NCBI GenBank assembly: GCA_035943635.1
Contig: DASZBX010000119.1
Location: 1 to 64,000 of the forward strand
Source: DASZBX01 sp035943635
GTDB taxonomy: Bacteria > Actinomycetota > Actinomycetes > Streptomycetales > Catenulisporaceae
Length of the DNA stretch: 64,000 nucleotides
Direction of reading: 5' to 3'
Shown here: piece after piece, positions 10,382-18,689 of the stretch
Layout of the letters: each line of letters opens with the position of its first letter
Numbering within the stretch: position 1 is the first letter of the stretch
The notes under the pieces: model-generated
What the model was told of the DNA's origin: nothing
The model's input: only the letters and a program-made list of their open reading frames with translations
Database searches by the model: none
Position numbers and translations under genes: made by a program

Positions 10382-13117
10382 TCAGCCCTGCGCTATGGCC
10401 GCGCGGGCCGCCTCCAGCCGGGCGATCGGCACCCGGAACGGAGAGCAGGACACGTAGTCCAGCCCGACCTGGTGGAAGAAGTGCACCGAGTCCGGGTCGC
10501 CGCCGTGCTCGCCGCACACGCCGAGCTTGAGTCCCGGGCGGGCGGCCCGGCCCTCGTCCGCGGCGATCTGGACCAGCCGGCCGACGCCGGCCCGGTCCAG
10601 CGTCTCGAAGGGTGACACGCCGAAGATGCCCTTGTCCAGGTAGGCGGAGAAGAACGCGGCCTCCACGTCGTCCCGGGAGAAGCCCCAGGTGGTCTGGGTC
10701 AGGTCGTTGGTGCCGAAGGAGAAGAACTCGGCCGCCTCGGCGATCTGCCCGGCGGTCAGCGCGGCCCGGGGCAGTTCGATCATGGTGCCGATCAGCGCCC
10801 GGATGTCCGCGCCGGTGGTCTCGCGCACCTCGTCGAGCACCGCGCGGGCCTCCTCGCGGACGATCTCCAGTTCCTGCACCGCGCCGACCAGCGGCACCAT
10901 GATCTCCACCCGGGACACCCCGCCGGCTTTGGCCACCTGGGCCGCGGCCTCGGCGATCGCCCGCACCTGCATGATGAACAGGCCGGGGACGACCAGGCCC
11001 AGGCGTACACCGCGCAGGCCGAGCATCGGGTTGGCCTCGTGCAGCTTGTGCACGGCCTGGAGCAGGCGCAGTTCGTTCTCGTGGTCCTCGCCGCGGGCCT
11101 CGGCCACCGCGACGCGTACCGACAGGTCGGTGATGTCGGGCAGGAACTCGTGCAGCGGCGGGTCGAGCAGGCGCACCGTGACCGGCAGGCCGCCCATCGC
11201 GGTGAAGATGGCGACGAAGTCGTCGCGCTGCATCGGCAGCAGTTCGTCCAGGGCCTTGTGCCGGTCGGAGTCGTCCTCGGCCAGGATCAGCCGCTCGACC
11301 AGGGCCCGGCGCTCGCCGAGGAACATGTGCTCGGTCCGGCACAGGCCGATCCCCTGGGCGCCGAACCGCCGGGCCCGGGCGGCGTCCTCGGGGTTGTCCG
11401 CGTTGGCCCGGACGTAGAGCTTGCGCCGCTCGTCGGACCAGGTCATGATCCGGTGCACGGCCTGGACCAGGTCCCCGGCCCGCGGGGAGTCGGCGCCGAG
11501 CCTGCCTTCGAAGTACTCGACCACCGGGGACGGGACCACCGGGATCTCCCCGAGGTAGATCGCGCCGTTGGAGCCGTCGATCGAGATCAGGTCGCCCTCT
11601 TCGACCACGATGCCGCCAGGGCCGGTGAACCGGCGCCGCTTGGTGTCCACGTCGAGCTCCTCCGCGCCGCACACGCAGGTCTTGCCCATGCCGCGGGCCA
11701 CCACGGCCGCGTGCGAGGTCTTGCCGCCGCGGGAGGTCAGGATGCCCTGGGCGGCGATCATGCCGTTGAGGTCGTCCGGGTTGGTCTCCCGGCGCACCAG
11801 GATCACCCGTTCGCCGGACCGGGACCACTTGACCGCGGTGTAGGAGTCGAACACCGCGCGGCCGACCGCGGCGCCGGGCGAGGCGCTCATCCCGGTGGCG
11901 GTCGGCTTGACCTTGTTCTTGGTGTCGAAGCGGGGGAACATCAGCAGGCCCAGCTGGGCCCCGGTGACCCGGCTGACCGCCTCGTCCGCGGTGATCACGC
12001 CTTCGTCCACGAGGTTGACCGCGATCTGGAAGGCCGCGGCCGCGGTGCGCTTGCCGACCCGGGTCTGCAGCATCCACAGCTTGCCGCGCTCGATCGTGAA
12101 CTCGATGTCGCACAGGTCCCGGTAGTGGCCTTCGAGGATGCGCATGATGTCGAGCAGCTCGTGGTACGACTTCGCGTCGATGCCTTCGAGCTCCTGGAGC
12201 GACAGGGTGTTGCGGATGCCCGCGACCACGTCCTCGCCCTGCGCGTTGACCAGGTAGTCGCCGTATACGCCGGTGGCGCCGGTGGCCGGGTCGCGGGTGA
12301 ACGCCACGCCGGTGCCGCTGCTTGAATCGTCATCGTCACCGCCGGGGCCCAGGTTGCCGAAGACCATCGAGCAGATGTTGACCGCGGTGCCCAGGTCGTG
12401 CGGGATCCGCTCCTGCCGGCGGTAGAGTTTGGCCCGGTCGGTGTTCCAGGACTCGAACACGGCCCGCACCGCCAGGTCCATCTGCTCGCGCGGCTCCTGC
12501 GGGAACTCCCGCCCGGTGTGGTCGAGCACGATCGCCTTGTACGACTCGACCAGCGCCCGCAGGTCCCCGGCGTCCAGGTCCACGTCGCTGGGCACGCCCT
12601 TGGCCTGCTTGGCCGCCTCGATCGCGTCCTCGAAGTGCTCGCCGTCGATGTCCAGCACGGTCTTGCCGAACATCTGGATCAGCCGGCGGTAGGAGTCCCA
12701 GGCGAAGCGCTCGTCCCCGGCCGCGGCGGCCAGGCCGCCGACCGAGGCGTCGGACAGGCCGATGTTCAGGACCGTCTCCATCATCCCGGGCATGGAGAAC
12801 TTGGCCCCGGACCGGACCGAGACCAGCAGCGGGTCCGCGGCCGCGCCCAGGCGCCGGCCCATCTTCGCTTCCAGCGCGGCCAGGTGGGTGGAGACCTCCG
12901 CGCGCAGCGACTCGGGTTCGTCGCCGGTGTCGAGATACGCCTTACAGGCGTCGGTGGTGAGGGTGAAGCCGGGCGGGACCGGCAGGCCGAGGTTGGTCAT
13001 CTCGGCCAGGTTCGCGCCCTTGCCGCCGAGCAGGTCTTTGAGGTCCTTGTTACCCTCGGTGAAATCGTAGACGTATTTAGTAGTCGCCGCAGTCGTCGGC
13101 GCAGCAGTACTCGACAC
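10382..13117 (-). CDS. ppdK: Pyruvate, phosphate dikinase
   Basis: 911 residues, the usual size. The enzyme interconverts pyruvate + ATP + Pi and phosphoenolpyruvate + AMP + PPi in central carbon metabolism. The N-terminal ATP-grasp part begins YVYDFTEGN and has GGKGANLAEM; the phosphohistidine site is GGKTSHAAVVARGMGK (His near residue 469); the PEP-binding TIM barrel ends with GVCGEHGGDP and the catalytic Cys in YVSCSPFRVPIARLEAA. GTG at 13117 is chosen because AGGGAG lies six bases upstream; 41 more codons are open upstream but overlap the promoter. An attenuator-like hairpin lies in the leader. It is transcribed alone and ends at the hairpin at 10260-10308. Confidence 0.96.
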   Translation of the reverse strand: MSSTAAPTTAATTKYVYDFTEGNKDLKDLLGGKGANLAEMTNLGLPVPPGFTLTTDACKAYLDTGDEPESLRAEVSTHLAALEAKMGRRLGAAADPLLVSVRSGAKFSMPGMMETVLNIGLSDASVGGLAAAAGDERFAWDSYRRLIQMFGKTVLDIDGEHFEDAIEAAKQAKGVPSDVDLDAGDLRALVESYKAIVLDHTGREFPQEPREQMDLAVRAVFESWNTDRAKLYRRQERIPHDLGTAVNICSMVFGNLGPGGDDDDSSSGTGVAFTRDPATGATGVYGDYLVNAQGEDVVAGIRNTLSLQELEGIDAKSYHELLDIMRILEGHYRDLCDIEFTIERGKLWMLQTRVGKRTAAAAFQIAVNLVDEGVITADEAVSRVTGAQLGLLMFPRFDTKNKVKPTATGMSASPGAAVGRAVFDSYTAVKWSRSGERVILVRRETNPDDLNGMIAAQGILTSRGGKTSHAAVVARGMGKTCVCGAEELDVDTKRRRFTGPGGIVVEEGDLISIDGSNGAIYLGEIPVVPSPVVEYFEGRLGADSPRAGDLVQAVHRIMTWSDERRKLYVRANADNPEDAARARRFGAQGIGLCRTEHMFLGERRALVERLILAEDDSDRHKALDELLPMQRDDFVAIFTAMGGLPVTVRLLDPPLHEFLPDITDLSVRVAVAEARGEDHENELRLLQAVHKLHEANPMLGLRGVRLGLVVPGLFIMQVRAIAEAAAQVAKAGGVSRVEIMVPLVGAVQELEIVREEARAVLDEVRETTGADIRALIGTMIELPRAALTAGQIAEAAEFFSFGTNDLTQTTWGFSRDDVEAAFFSAYLDKGIFGVSPFETLDRAGVGRLVQIAADEGRAARPGLKLGVCGEHGGDPDSVHFFHQVGLDYVSCSPFRVPIARLEAARAAIAQG

Positions 13118-13152
13118 GTGAAGCTCCCTGAAGCTTGCGCGCGTATAAGAAA

Positions 13153-13177
13153 GACGCCGACCCGCACGATCGGCGTC
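13153..13177 (-). promoter_or_regulatory. Attenuator-like hairpin in the ppdK leader
   Basis: Reading the minus strand, GACGCCGA (13177-13170) pairs perfectly with TCGGCGTC (13160-13153) across a 9-base loop, followed directly by TTTCTTAT. This is a rho-independent terminator shape placed between the promoter at 13197-13225 and the ppdK start at 13117, about 13-37 bases into the predicted transcript. Confidence 0.55.
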
Positions 13178-13196
13178 CCACAGCCTGACGCTTACG

Positions 13197-13225
13197 ACAG
13201 TAGCGCCTGATCGGGCACTTGTCAG
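13197..13225 (-). promoter_or_regulatory. ppdK promoter
   Basis: On the minus strand the -35 element CTGACA (13225-13220) is separated by exactly 17 bases from the -10 element TACTGT (13202-13197), close to the principal-sigma consensus. The predicted transcript start is near 13190, giving a leader of about 73 bases. Confidence 0.6.
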
Positions 13226-13350
13226 TGTGAGACCGGCCACCAGACCGCGGCGCGCCGGGGCAGGTCGGACGGTGTCCGGCCGCGTCGGACGGCCGCCGCG
13301 CCGCGGGTTACCGGCTGGCCTTCGCCGCCGTTGCCTGGCACTCTGGCAGC

Positions 13351-13569
13351 ATGACTACTCAGGAGCAGAACGAGCCGACCGCCCCGCAAGACGAGGGCGA
13401 CCTGAGCCCTGCGGAGTTGACCAAGCGCAAGTTCCAGGAGGCCCTGGCCCGCAAGCACGCGAAGGAGGCGGAGCGGCACGCCGACGGGGACGGCAGCGGC
13501 TCGGCCAAGGTCGGCAACTCGCACGGCCCGATGGCCAACCAGCGCAACTACCGGCGCAAGTCGGGCTGA
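13351..13569 (+). CDS. DUF5302 family protein
   Basis: 72 residues, highly charged and probably largely unstructured. The pattern of an acidic start, KRKFQEALARKHAKEAERH in the middle, HGPMANQRNYRRKSG at the end and no Cys or Trp matches the small actinobacterial DUF5302 family, whose function is unknown. The start is ATG at 13351; the ribosome site is weak. It is divergent from ppdK and followed by a 200-base gap before the FabH-like gene. Confidence 0.85.
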   Translation: MTTQEQNEPTAPQDEGDLSPAELTKRKFQEALARKHAKEAERHADGDGSGSAKVGNSHGPMANQRNYRRKSG

Positions 13570-13770
13570 GCAGGACCCGGCACACGGCGGACCGGGCCGG
13601 TTCAGGCCCGGTCCGGACCGGCCGTTGTGACGAAAACCGCGGGCTCCGGCGCGGCGTCGCCGGCCTCGCGCCGGATGGCGGGCCTACGATCGGTGTGGGA
13701 AGAATCGGCTGGTCGAGGCGTCCTTAACCCTCGCCGCCGATGCCGAAGGCCGAGCAACGGAGTCGCCCCC

Positions 13771-14709
13771 ATGTCCGGATGCCGCATCCTCGCCCTGGGC
13801 CACTACCAGCCGTCGCGGGTCCTGACCAACGACGACCTCGCCGCCCTGGTCGACACCACCGATGAGTGGATCCGCACCCGCGTGGGCATCGAGACCCGGC
13901 GGATCGCGGCCGAGGACGAACAGGTCGACGAGATGGCCGCGCGCGCGGCCGAGAAGGCGATCGCAGCCGCGGGCCTGGCCCCGGCGGACATCGACCTGGT
14001 GATCGTCGCGACATGCACCGCGGTGGACCGCTCGCCGAACACCGCCGCGCGGGTGGCCGTACGCCTGGACATGGGCAGCCCGGCTCTGATCGACGTCAAC
14101 GTGGTCTGCTCCGGTTTCACTCACGCGCTGGCCCTGGCCGGCCACACGATCCAGGCCGGGTCCGCGGTGAACGCGGTCGTGATCGGGGTCGACAAGTTCA
14201 CCTCGGTGACGGACTGGACCGACCGCGGCACCTGCATCCTGACCGGCGACGGCGCGGGCGCGGCGGTGCTGACCGCGAGCGAGCAGCCGGAGATCGGCCC
14301 GGTGGTCTGGGGCTCGGTGCCGTCGATGGCCCAGGCGGTGCGGATCGGCGGGACGCCCAGCCGGTTCGCCCAGGACGGCCAGAGCGTGTACCGCTGGGCC
14401 ACCACCCGACTGCCGCAGATCGCCCGCCAGGCCTGCGAGCGCGGCGGGTTCGCCCCGGAGGACCTGGCCGCGGTGGTCTTCCACCAGGCCAACCTGCGGA
14501 TCATCGAACCGCTGGCGCGCAAGCTCGGCGCGGTCAACGCGGTGATCGCCACGGACGTGGTCGAGTCCGGCAACACCTCGGCGGCGAGCATCCCGCTGGC
14601 CTTCTCGAAGCTGGTCGAACAGGGCCGGATCCCGATGCGGGCGCCGGTGCTGCTGTTCGGCTTCGGCGGGAACCTCTCCTACGCGGGGCAGGTCGTCCGC
14701 TGTCCGTGA
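13771..14709 (+). CDS. 3-oxoacyl-ACP synthase III (FabH-like)
   Basis: 312 residues, a thiolase-fold condensing enzyme of the KAS III family, which joins an acyl-CoA starter to malonyl-ACP. The catalytic triad is intact: Cys113 in VVCSGFTHA, His238 in FHQANLRI, Asn268 in ESGNTSAASIP. The N-terminus TDEWIRTRVGIETRRI and the C-terminal GFGGNLSYAG are typical. ATG at 13771 with CGGAG nine bases upstream is preferred over the longer open frame, whose extra 48 residues are basic and unlike the family. No acyl carrier protein or other fatty-acid gene is nearby, so this may be a secondary FabH serving a specialised pathway. Confidence 0.9.
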   Translation: MSGCRILALGHYQPSRVLTNDDLAALVDTTDEWIRTRVGIETRRIAAEDEQVDEMAARAAEKAIAAAGLAPADIDLVIVATCTAVDRSPNTAARVAVRLDMGSPALIDVNVVCSGFTHALALAGHTIQAGSAVNAVVIGVDKFTSVTDWTDRGTCILTGDGAGAAVLTASEQPEIGPVVWGSVPSMAQAVRIGGTPSRFAQDGQSVYRWATTRLPQIARQACERGGFAPEDLAAVVFHQANLRIIEPLARKLGAVNAVIATDVVESGNTSAASIPLAFSKLVEQGRIPMRAPVLLFGFGGNLSYAGQVVRCP

Positions 14710-14892
14710 GGCCCGGCTCCCCCGCCCCTGCACCCGGTGCCTAGCCGCCCTTGACCTGGTCCGTTCGGCTGCGACTAGGCCGATCCGGCAAATCCTTGTC
14801 GAAACTGTCACTGTTCTCTCACGTGCTTCTAAGCAGTTCGGCACAGACTTGTAGCGTCCGCCCTTCACCGTGACGAGCAGGAGCGCAGCATC

Positions 14893-16368
14893 GTGGCAGA
14901 AGACCGTGGGCCCCTGGGCGCACCCGGCGGCAAGTCGCCGGCCGGCTGGGCCGCGAACCGGCCCGCTGCGCCCGCCGTCGCGCCGCGGACCGCGCCGAGC
15001 GCGAGCGTGCTGCCCCGGCCTGGCCGGATATGGTCCCAGGTGCTCGCGGTCGCGGCCGCGCTGGGCACGGTGCCGGTGCTGGAGATCTGGTGGTCGAACA
15101 CCAGCCCGGGCAGCCTGGCCGGCGTCGGCGGATACCTGACCGCGGCCGGACGGGTGACCGGGCTGCTCGCCGCGTATCTGCTTCTCGTCCTGGTCGCGCT
15201 GATGGCGCGGATACCGTGGCTGGAGGACCGGGTCGGCTCGGATGTGTTGGCCCGCCATCACCGCGCGCTGGGCGAATACACGGTCGTGCTCGCGCTCGCC
15301 CACACGGTCCTGATCATCATCGGTTACGCGACGCAGGACCATGTCGGCTTGGTCAGCGAGACGACACAGGTGGTGCTCGACTTCCCGGACGTGCTGATGG
15401 CCACGGTCTCACTGGGCCTGCTGATCATGGTCGGGCTGGTGTCCGCCCGGGCGGTGCGCAAGAAGATGGCCTACGAGACCTGGCACTTCATTCACCTTTA
15501 CGTGTACCTGGCGATGGCCCTGGCCTTCTCGCACGAGTTCTCCGTCGGCACCGACTTCGCCGAGTCCCGCCGCGTCCGGGTCGCCTGGTCCGCGGTGCAC
15601 ATCCTGGTCGCCCTCGCCCTGATCTACTACCGGCTCCTGGTGCCGGTACTCCGGTCGCTGCGGCACGACCTGCGGGTCGCGAAGGTGACCCGGGAGGGCC
15701 CGGGCGTGGTGTCGATATACCTGGCCGGACGGCACCTGAACCGGCTGGGCGCGCAGCCGGGCCAGTTCTTCCGCTGGCGGTTCCTCACCCGCGACCGATG
15801 GTGGCAGTCCAATCCCTACTCCCTGTCCGCCGCGCCGGACGGCCGCCAGCTGCGGATCACGGTCAAGGCGCTGGGCGACTCCAGCCGCAGCCTGGCCCGG
15901 GTCAAGCCCGGCACCCGGGTGTGGATCGAGGGGCCGTACGGCGCGTTCACGGCGAGGAGGGCCGAGCACCAGCGCAGCCTGCTGATCGCGGGCGGAGCGG
16001 GCATCACCCCGATCCGCGCGCTGTACGAGTCCCTGCCGGGCGTTGGCGATGACGTGATCCTGCTGTATCGGGCCGGGAACGCGCAGGACCTGGTCTTGTA
16101 CCGGGAACTGGAGGCCATTGCGCGCAGACGTGGGTTCGGCTTGTATCCGCTGGTCGGGCCGCGTCAGGTCGACGGGCATGGCGGCCGCCGGGCCGGGGCC
16201 TCGGCCGATCCGCTCTCGCACCGGGCCCTGGCCGGCCTGGTGCCGGACCTGACCGCCCGGGACGTGTACCTGTGCGGCCCGCCCGGGCTGACCGGGTTCG
16301 CGACCGCGCAGCTGCGCCGCGCCGGAGTCTCGCGCTCGCGCATCCACACCGAAGCTTTCGACCTGTAG
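14893..16368 (+). CDS. Flavocytochrome-type ferric reductase-like oxidoreductase
   Basis: 491 residues. A disordered N-terminus of ~40 residues precedes a six-helix ferric-reductase-like membrane domain with candidate heme histidines in ARHHRALGEYTVVLALAHT and HFIHLYVYLAMALAFSHEF. From ~residue 265 a cytosolic ferredoxin-reductase module binds FAD (NPYSLSAAPDG) and NAD(P)H (AGGAGITPIRALYE, YLCGPPGLTGF). It should carry electrons from NAD(P)H through FAD and heme across the membrane. GTG start with CAGGAG about nine bases upstream. The next two genes encode an FMN-binding exported protein and the ApbE transferase, which suggests that the electrons pass to the flavinylated partner outside the membrane. 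Confidence 0.9.
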   Translation: MAEDRGPLGAPGGKSPAGWAANRPAAPAVAPRTAPSASVLPRPGRIWSQVLAVAAALGTVPVLEIWWSNTSPGSLAGVGGYLTAAGRVTGLLAAYLLLVLVALMARIPWLEDRVGSDVLARHHRALGEYTVVLALAHTVLIIIGYATQDHVGLVSETTQVVLDFPDVLMATVSLGLLIMVGLVSARAVRKKMAYETWHFIHLYVYLAMALAFSHEFSVGTDFAESRRVRVAWSAVHILVALALIYYRLLVPVLRSLRHDLRVAKVTREGPGVVSIYLAGRHLNRLGAQPGQFFRWRFLTRDRWWQSNPYSLSAAPDGRQLRITVKALGDSSRSLARVKPGTRVWIEGPYGAFTARRAEHQRSLLIAGGAGITPIRALYESLPGVGDDVILLYRAGNAQDLVLYRELEAIARRRGFGLYPLVGPRQVDGHGGRRAGASADPLSHRALAGLVPDLTARDVYLCGPPGLTGFATAQLRRAGVSRSRIHTEAFDL

Positions 16369-16393
16369 CCGGCGAAGAGGAATCCGAACAGTC

Positions 16394-16924
16394 ATGCGAA
16401 GAGTCATCTTGGCCCTCCTGGCCACGACGGTCGGCCTGGTGCTGCTGCTGTCGTACAAGGCGCACACGCAGAGCCCGGTCGTCTCCGCGCTGTCCGCGCC
16501 CGACCCCGGCCCCAGCGCGACCACCGACCCGACCTCCGGCGCGGCGAACGGCGCGATCCTCGGCCCGGCGGCGAGCCCGACGGCCGCTTCGACGCCCACG
16601 TCGGGCTCCGGCTCGGGGACGAACACGTCGACCAACACCTCCGCCAAGAGCGGCACGTTCGTCGGCGCCCCGGTCTCCTCGCAGTTCAGCACGATCCAGG
16701 TCGAGGTCGTGCTCGCCGACGGCCGGATCAGCGACATCAAGCTGCTGGAGGATACGGACGACGAGCAGCGCAGCGCCATGATCGACGGCTACGCGACGCC
16801 GATCCTGCGTTCGGAGGCGTTGAGCGCGCAGAGCGCGAACATCGACGTCGTGTCCGGCGCGACCTACACGTCCCAGTCGTACTCCCAGTCCCTGCAATCA
16901 GCCCTGGACAAGGCCGGACTGTGA
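16394..16924 (+). CDS. Exported FMN-binding domain protein, covalent flavin carrier
   Basis: 176 residues. One N-terminal membrane helix (RRVILALLATTVGLVLLLS) is followed by an extracellular Ser/Thr/Pro/Gly linker of ~70 residues and a C-terminal FMN_bind domain. The flavinylation motif SGATYTSQSY is present, with the Thr that receives FMN by a phosphoester bond. It starts 25 bases after the reductase gene and ends 12 bases before apbE, so the three genes form one operon. By family knowledge ApbE attaches FMN and the protein shuttles electrons at the outer face of the membrane. The final acceptor cannot be read from the sequence. Confidence 0.9.
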   Translation: MRRVILALLATTVGLVLLLSYKAHTQSPVVSALSAPDPGPSATTDPTSGAANGAILGPAASPTAASTPTSGSGSGTNTSTNTSAKSGTFVGAPVSSQFSTIQVEVVLADGRISDIKLLEDTDDEQRSAMIDGYATPILRSEALSAQSANIDVVSGATYTSQSYSQSLQSALDKAGL

Positions 16925-16936
16925 GGCTGCGGTGTT

Positions 16937-17896
16937 ATGACAAGTGACCAGAGCCGACCTGCCGCTACCACCAGGACCGCGACCGCTGAGATCATGGGAA
17001 CCGTCATCTCCATCGCCGCGCGCATGGAGCTCGACCGCGATCCCGATCCCGCTGCTGCTTCCTCTTCGGCCGCCGGAACCGATACGTTCGCACTCGCCAC
17101 GGACGCCGCCTTCGCCTGCCTCCGCGACGCCGACCGGATCTTCTCGACCTACCGCCCGGACAGCCCGATCAGCCGGATCCGCGACGGCCGGCTGTCCCCG
17201 GACCGGCTGCCCGACCATCCCGACGGCGAGGCGATCCGCACCGTCCTGGCCCTGTCCGCGCAGCTCAAGCGCGAGTCGGACGGCGCCTTCGACATCTGGT
17301 CGGTAGCCGCCCAGACACCCGGCTCGGCCGAGTCCCCGGACCTACCTGACCTTGCCGAACCGGGATTCGACCCGAGCGGCCTGGTCAAAGGCTGGGCCGC
17401 CGAACGCGCCTCCCGCCGCCTAGCCGAGTCAGGCGTCCCGAGCCACAGCCTGGGCGCCGGCGGCGACATCCAGGTCCGCGGCGGTCGCCTCATCCCGCGC
17501 GCCGAGCCGCGGCCGTGGCGGATCGGCGTCAGCGACCCGCACCGGGCCGGGCGCCTGCTGACGGTGGTCGAGCTCGACGACGGCGCCGTGGCCACCTCCG
17601 GCACCGCCGAACGCGGCGCGCACATCTGGGATCCGCGCCGCCGCGCCCCGGCCACCGCGCTCGCCTCGGTCACCATCGTCGGACCCGAGCTGACCTGGGC
17701 TGACGGCTATGCCACGGCCGCGCAAGCCCTCGGCGGTTCCGATGTCGCGCAGCTCGGCACGGTCTACGCCTGGCTGCACGACCTGGCCGCGCGGACCGGA
17801 TACCAGGCGTTCACCGTGACCCGGGACACCGAGGTCTGGTGGACCCCCGGCTTCCTCGAACACGCCCCCGAGCTGCGCGAACTGCTCAACCGCTGA
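16937..17896 (+). CDS. apbE: FAD:protein FMN transferase
   Basis: 319 residues. ApbE enzymes transfer FMN from FAD to a Thr in target proteins. Family motifs are EIMGTVISIAARM at the start, SGLVKGWAAERA, LGAGGDIQVRGG and VATSGTAERGAHIWDPR, followed by ADGYATAAQAL with the metal-binding Asp. No signal peptide or lipobox is apparent. The start is ATG at 16937; GAGG lies ten bases upstream. The target is very probably the FMN-binding protein encoded immediately upstream. Confidence 0.93.
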   Translation: MTSDQSRPAATTRTATAEIMGTVISIAARMELDRDPDPAAASSSAAGTDTFALATDAAFACLRDADRIFSTYRPDSPISRIRDGRLSPDRLPDHPDGEAIRTVLALSAQLKRESDGAFDIWSVAAQTPGSAESPDLPDLAEPGFDPSGLVKGWAAERASRRLAESGVPSHSLGAGGDIQVRGGRLIPRAEPRPWRIGVSDPHRAGRLLTVVELDDGAVATSGTAERGAHIWDPRRRAPATALASVTIVGPELTWADGYATAAQALGGSDVAQLGTVYAWLHDLAARTGYQAFTVTRDTEVWWTPGFLEHAPELRELLNR

Positions 17897-17912
17897 GCCG
17901 CTGCCCGGCCGG

Positions 17913-18578
17913 TCAGAGTCCCAGAGCCGCGACCGCGTCGAAGATCTGCTGCGGCTCGGTCCGGGTGGTGAAGTTCGGGTGCACGTCGACCCAGCGGATC
18001 GCGCCCGCGGCGTCCACGACCACGACCGTCGGCATCGGCAGGAAGTCGGTGCCGTCGCCGTTCGTCGCGGCCACGTCCAGTCCCAGCTTGCCCTGCGCCT
18101 CCCGCACGGTGCCGCCCTGCTTGGTCAGGATGCCGAGCGCGGTGGCGAGCTGGTTGCCCGGGTCCGAGACCACGTCGAACGTCAGCTCGTGCTTCTGCTT
18201 GATGGTCAGCGAGCCGTCCGGCTTCTGCGGGCTCACCGCGACCAGGGCCACGCCGCGCTCGGCCAGGGGCGCAACGACCTGCTCCTGGTAGGTGTGCAGG
18301 GTGACGTTGCAGTACGGGCACCAGTCGCCGCGGTAGAACACGACGACCGCGGGACGCCCGTTGCGGACCTGCCCCAGCGAGGTCGGCTCGCCGTGCACGT
18401 CGAGCAGCTTCCCGTCCGGCATCTGCTCGCCCGGCCGCAGGACCCCCTCGGGCACGCCCTCGGCGTCGAAGCGGGCCTGTTCCGCGTGGAACACCGCGAG
18501 GACGTCGGCCGGCAGGCGGCTCGCGGCGACCTCGCTGACCTGGACGATCTTCTCGGCGACGGTCTGGTTGGCACTCAT
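17913..18578 (-). CDS. Peroxiredoxin-like (AhpC/TSA) thiol peroxidase
   Basis: 221 residues, a thioredoxin-fold AhpC/TSA protein that probably reduces peroxides. The active site is FYRGDWCPYCNVTL, with WCPYC in place of the classical PxxxTxxC context, as in the redoxin subgroup with an N-terminal helical extension. ATG at 18578 has AGAGG upstream; the frame is open further but passes through the neighbouring tetR promoter. It is divergent from tetR, and the shared 110-base region contains two copies of TGGAG-N6-CTCCA, so it is likely controlled by that regulator. Peroxide or electrophile control is inferred. Confidence 0.88.
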   Translation of the reverse strand: MSANQTVAEKIVQVSEVAASRLPADVLAVFHAEQARFDAEGVPEGVLRPGEQMPDGKLLDVHGEPTSLGQVRNGRPAVVVFYRGDWCPYCNVTLHTYQEQVVAPLAERGVALVAVSPQKPDGSLTIKQKHELTFDVVSDPGNQLATALGILTKQGGTVREAQGKLGLDVAATNGDGTDFLPMPTVVVVDAAGAIRWVDVHPNFTTRTEPQQIFDAVAALGL

Positions 18579-18612
18579 GGCAGGGCCTCTCTGGGCTGGC
18601 GGCGCAATTTTT

Positions 18613-18628
18613 TGGAGTAGTAGCTCCA
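18613..18628. promoter_or_regulatory. TetR operator, site 1 (peroxiredoxin side)
   Basis: TGGAG-N6-CTCCA palindrome 35 bases upstream of the peroxiredoxin start codon. The same arms with the same spacing recur at 18654-18669. Confidence 0.6.
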
Positions 18629-18651
18629 TTTGCCATCCTGCCCTGCCAGGG

Positions 18652-18671
18652 TTTGGAGTGTCAACTCCAAA
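18652..18671. promoter_or_regulatory. TetR operator, site 2 (tetR side)
   Basis: Perfect inverted repeat TTTGGAGT-N4-ACTCCAAA, which contains the TGGAG-N6-CTCCA core of site 1. It overlaps the expected -35 position of the tetR promoter (-10 TATACT at 18678-18683), so binding here would repress tetR. Confidence 0.68.
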
Positions 18672-18677
18672 AATCGC

Positions 18678-18683
18678 TATACT
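18678..18683 (+). promoter_or_regulatory. -10 element of the tetR promoter, leaderless transcript
   Basis: TATACT ends seven bases before the ATG at 18690, which puts the transcript start at or beside the start codon. No Shine-Dalgarno sequence is visible, consistent with leaderless translation. Confidence 0.55.
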
Positions 18684-18689
18684 CGACCC

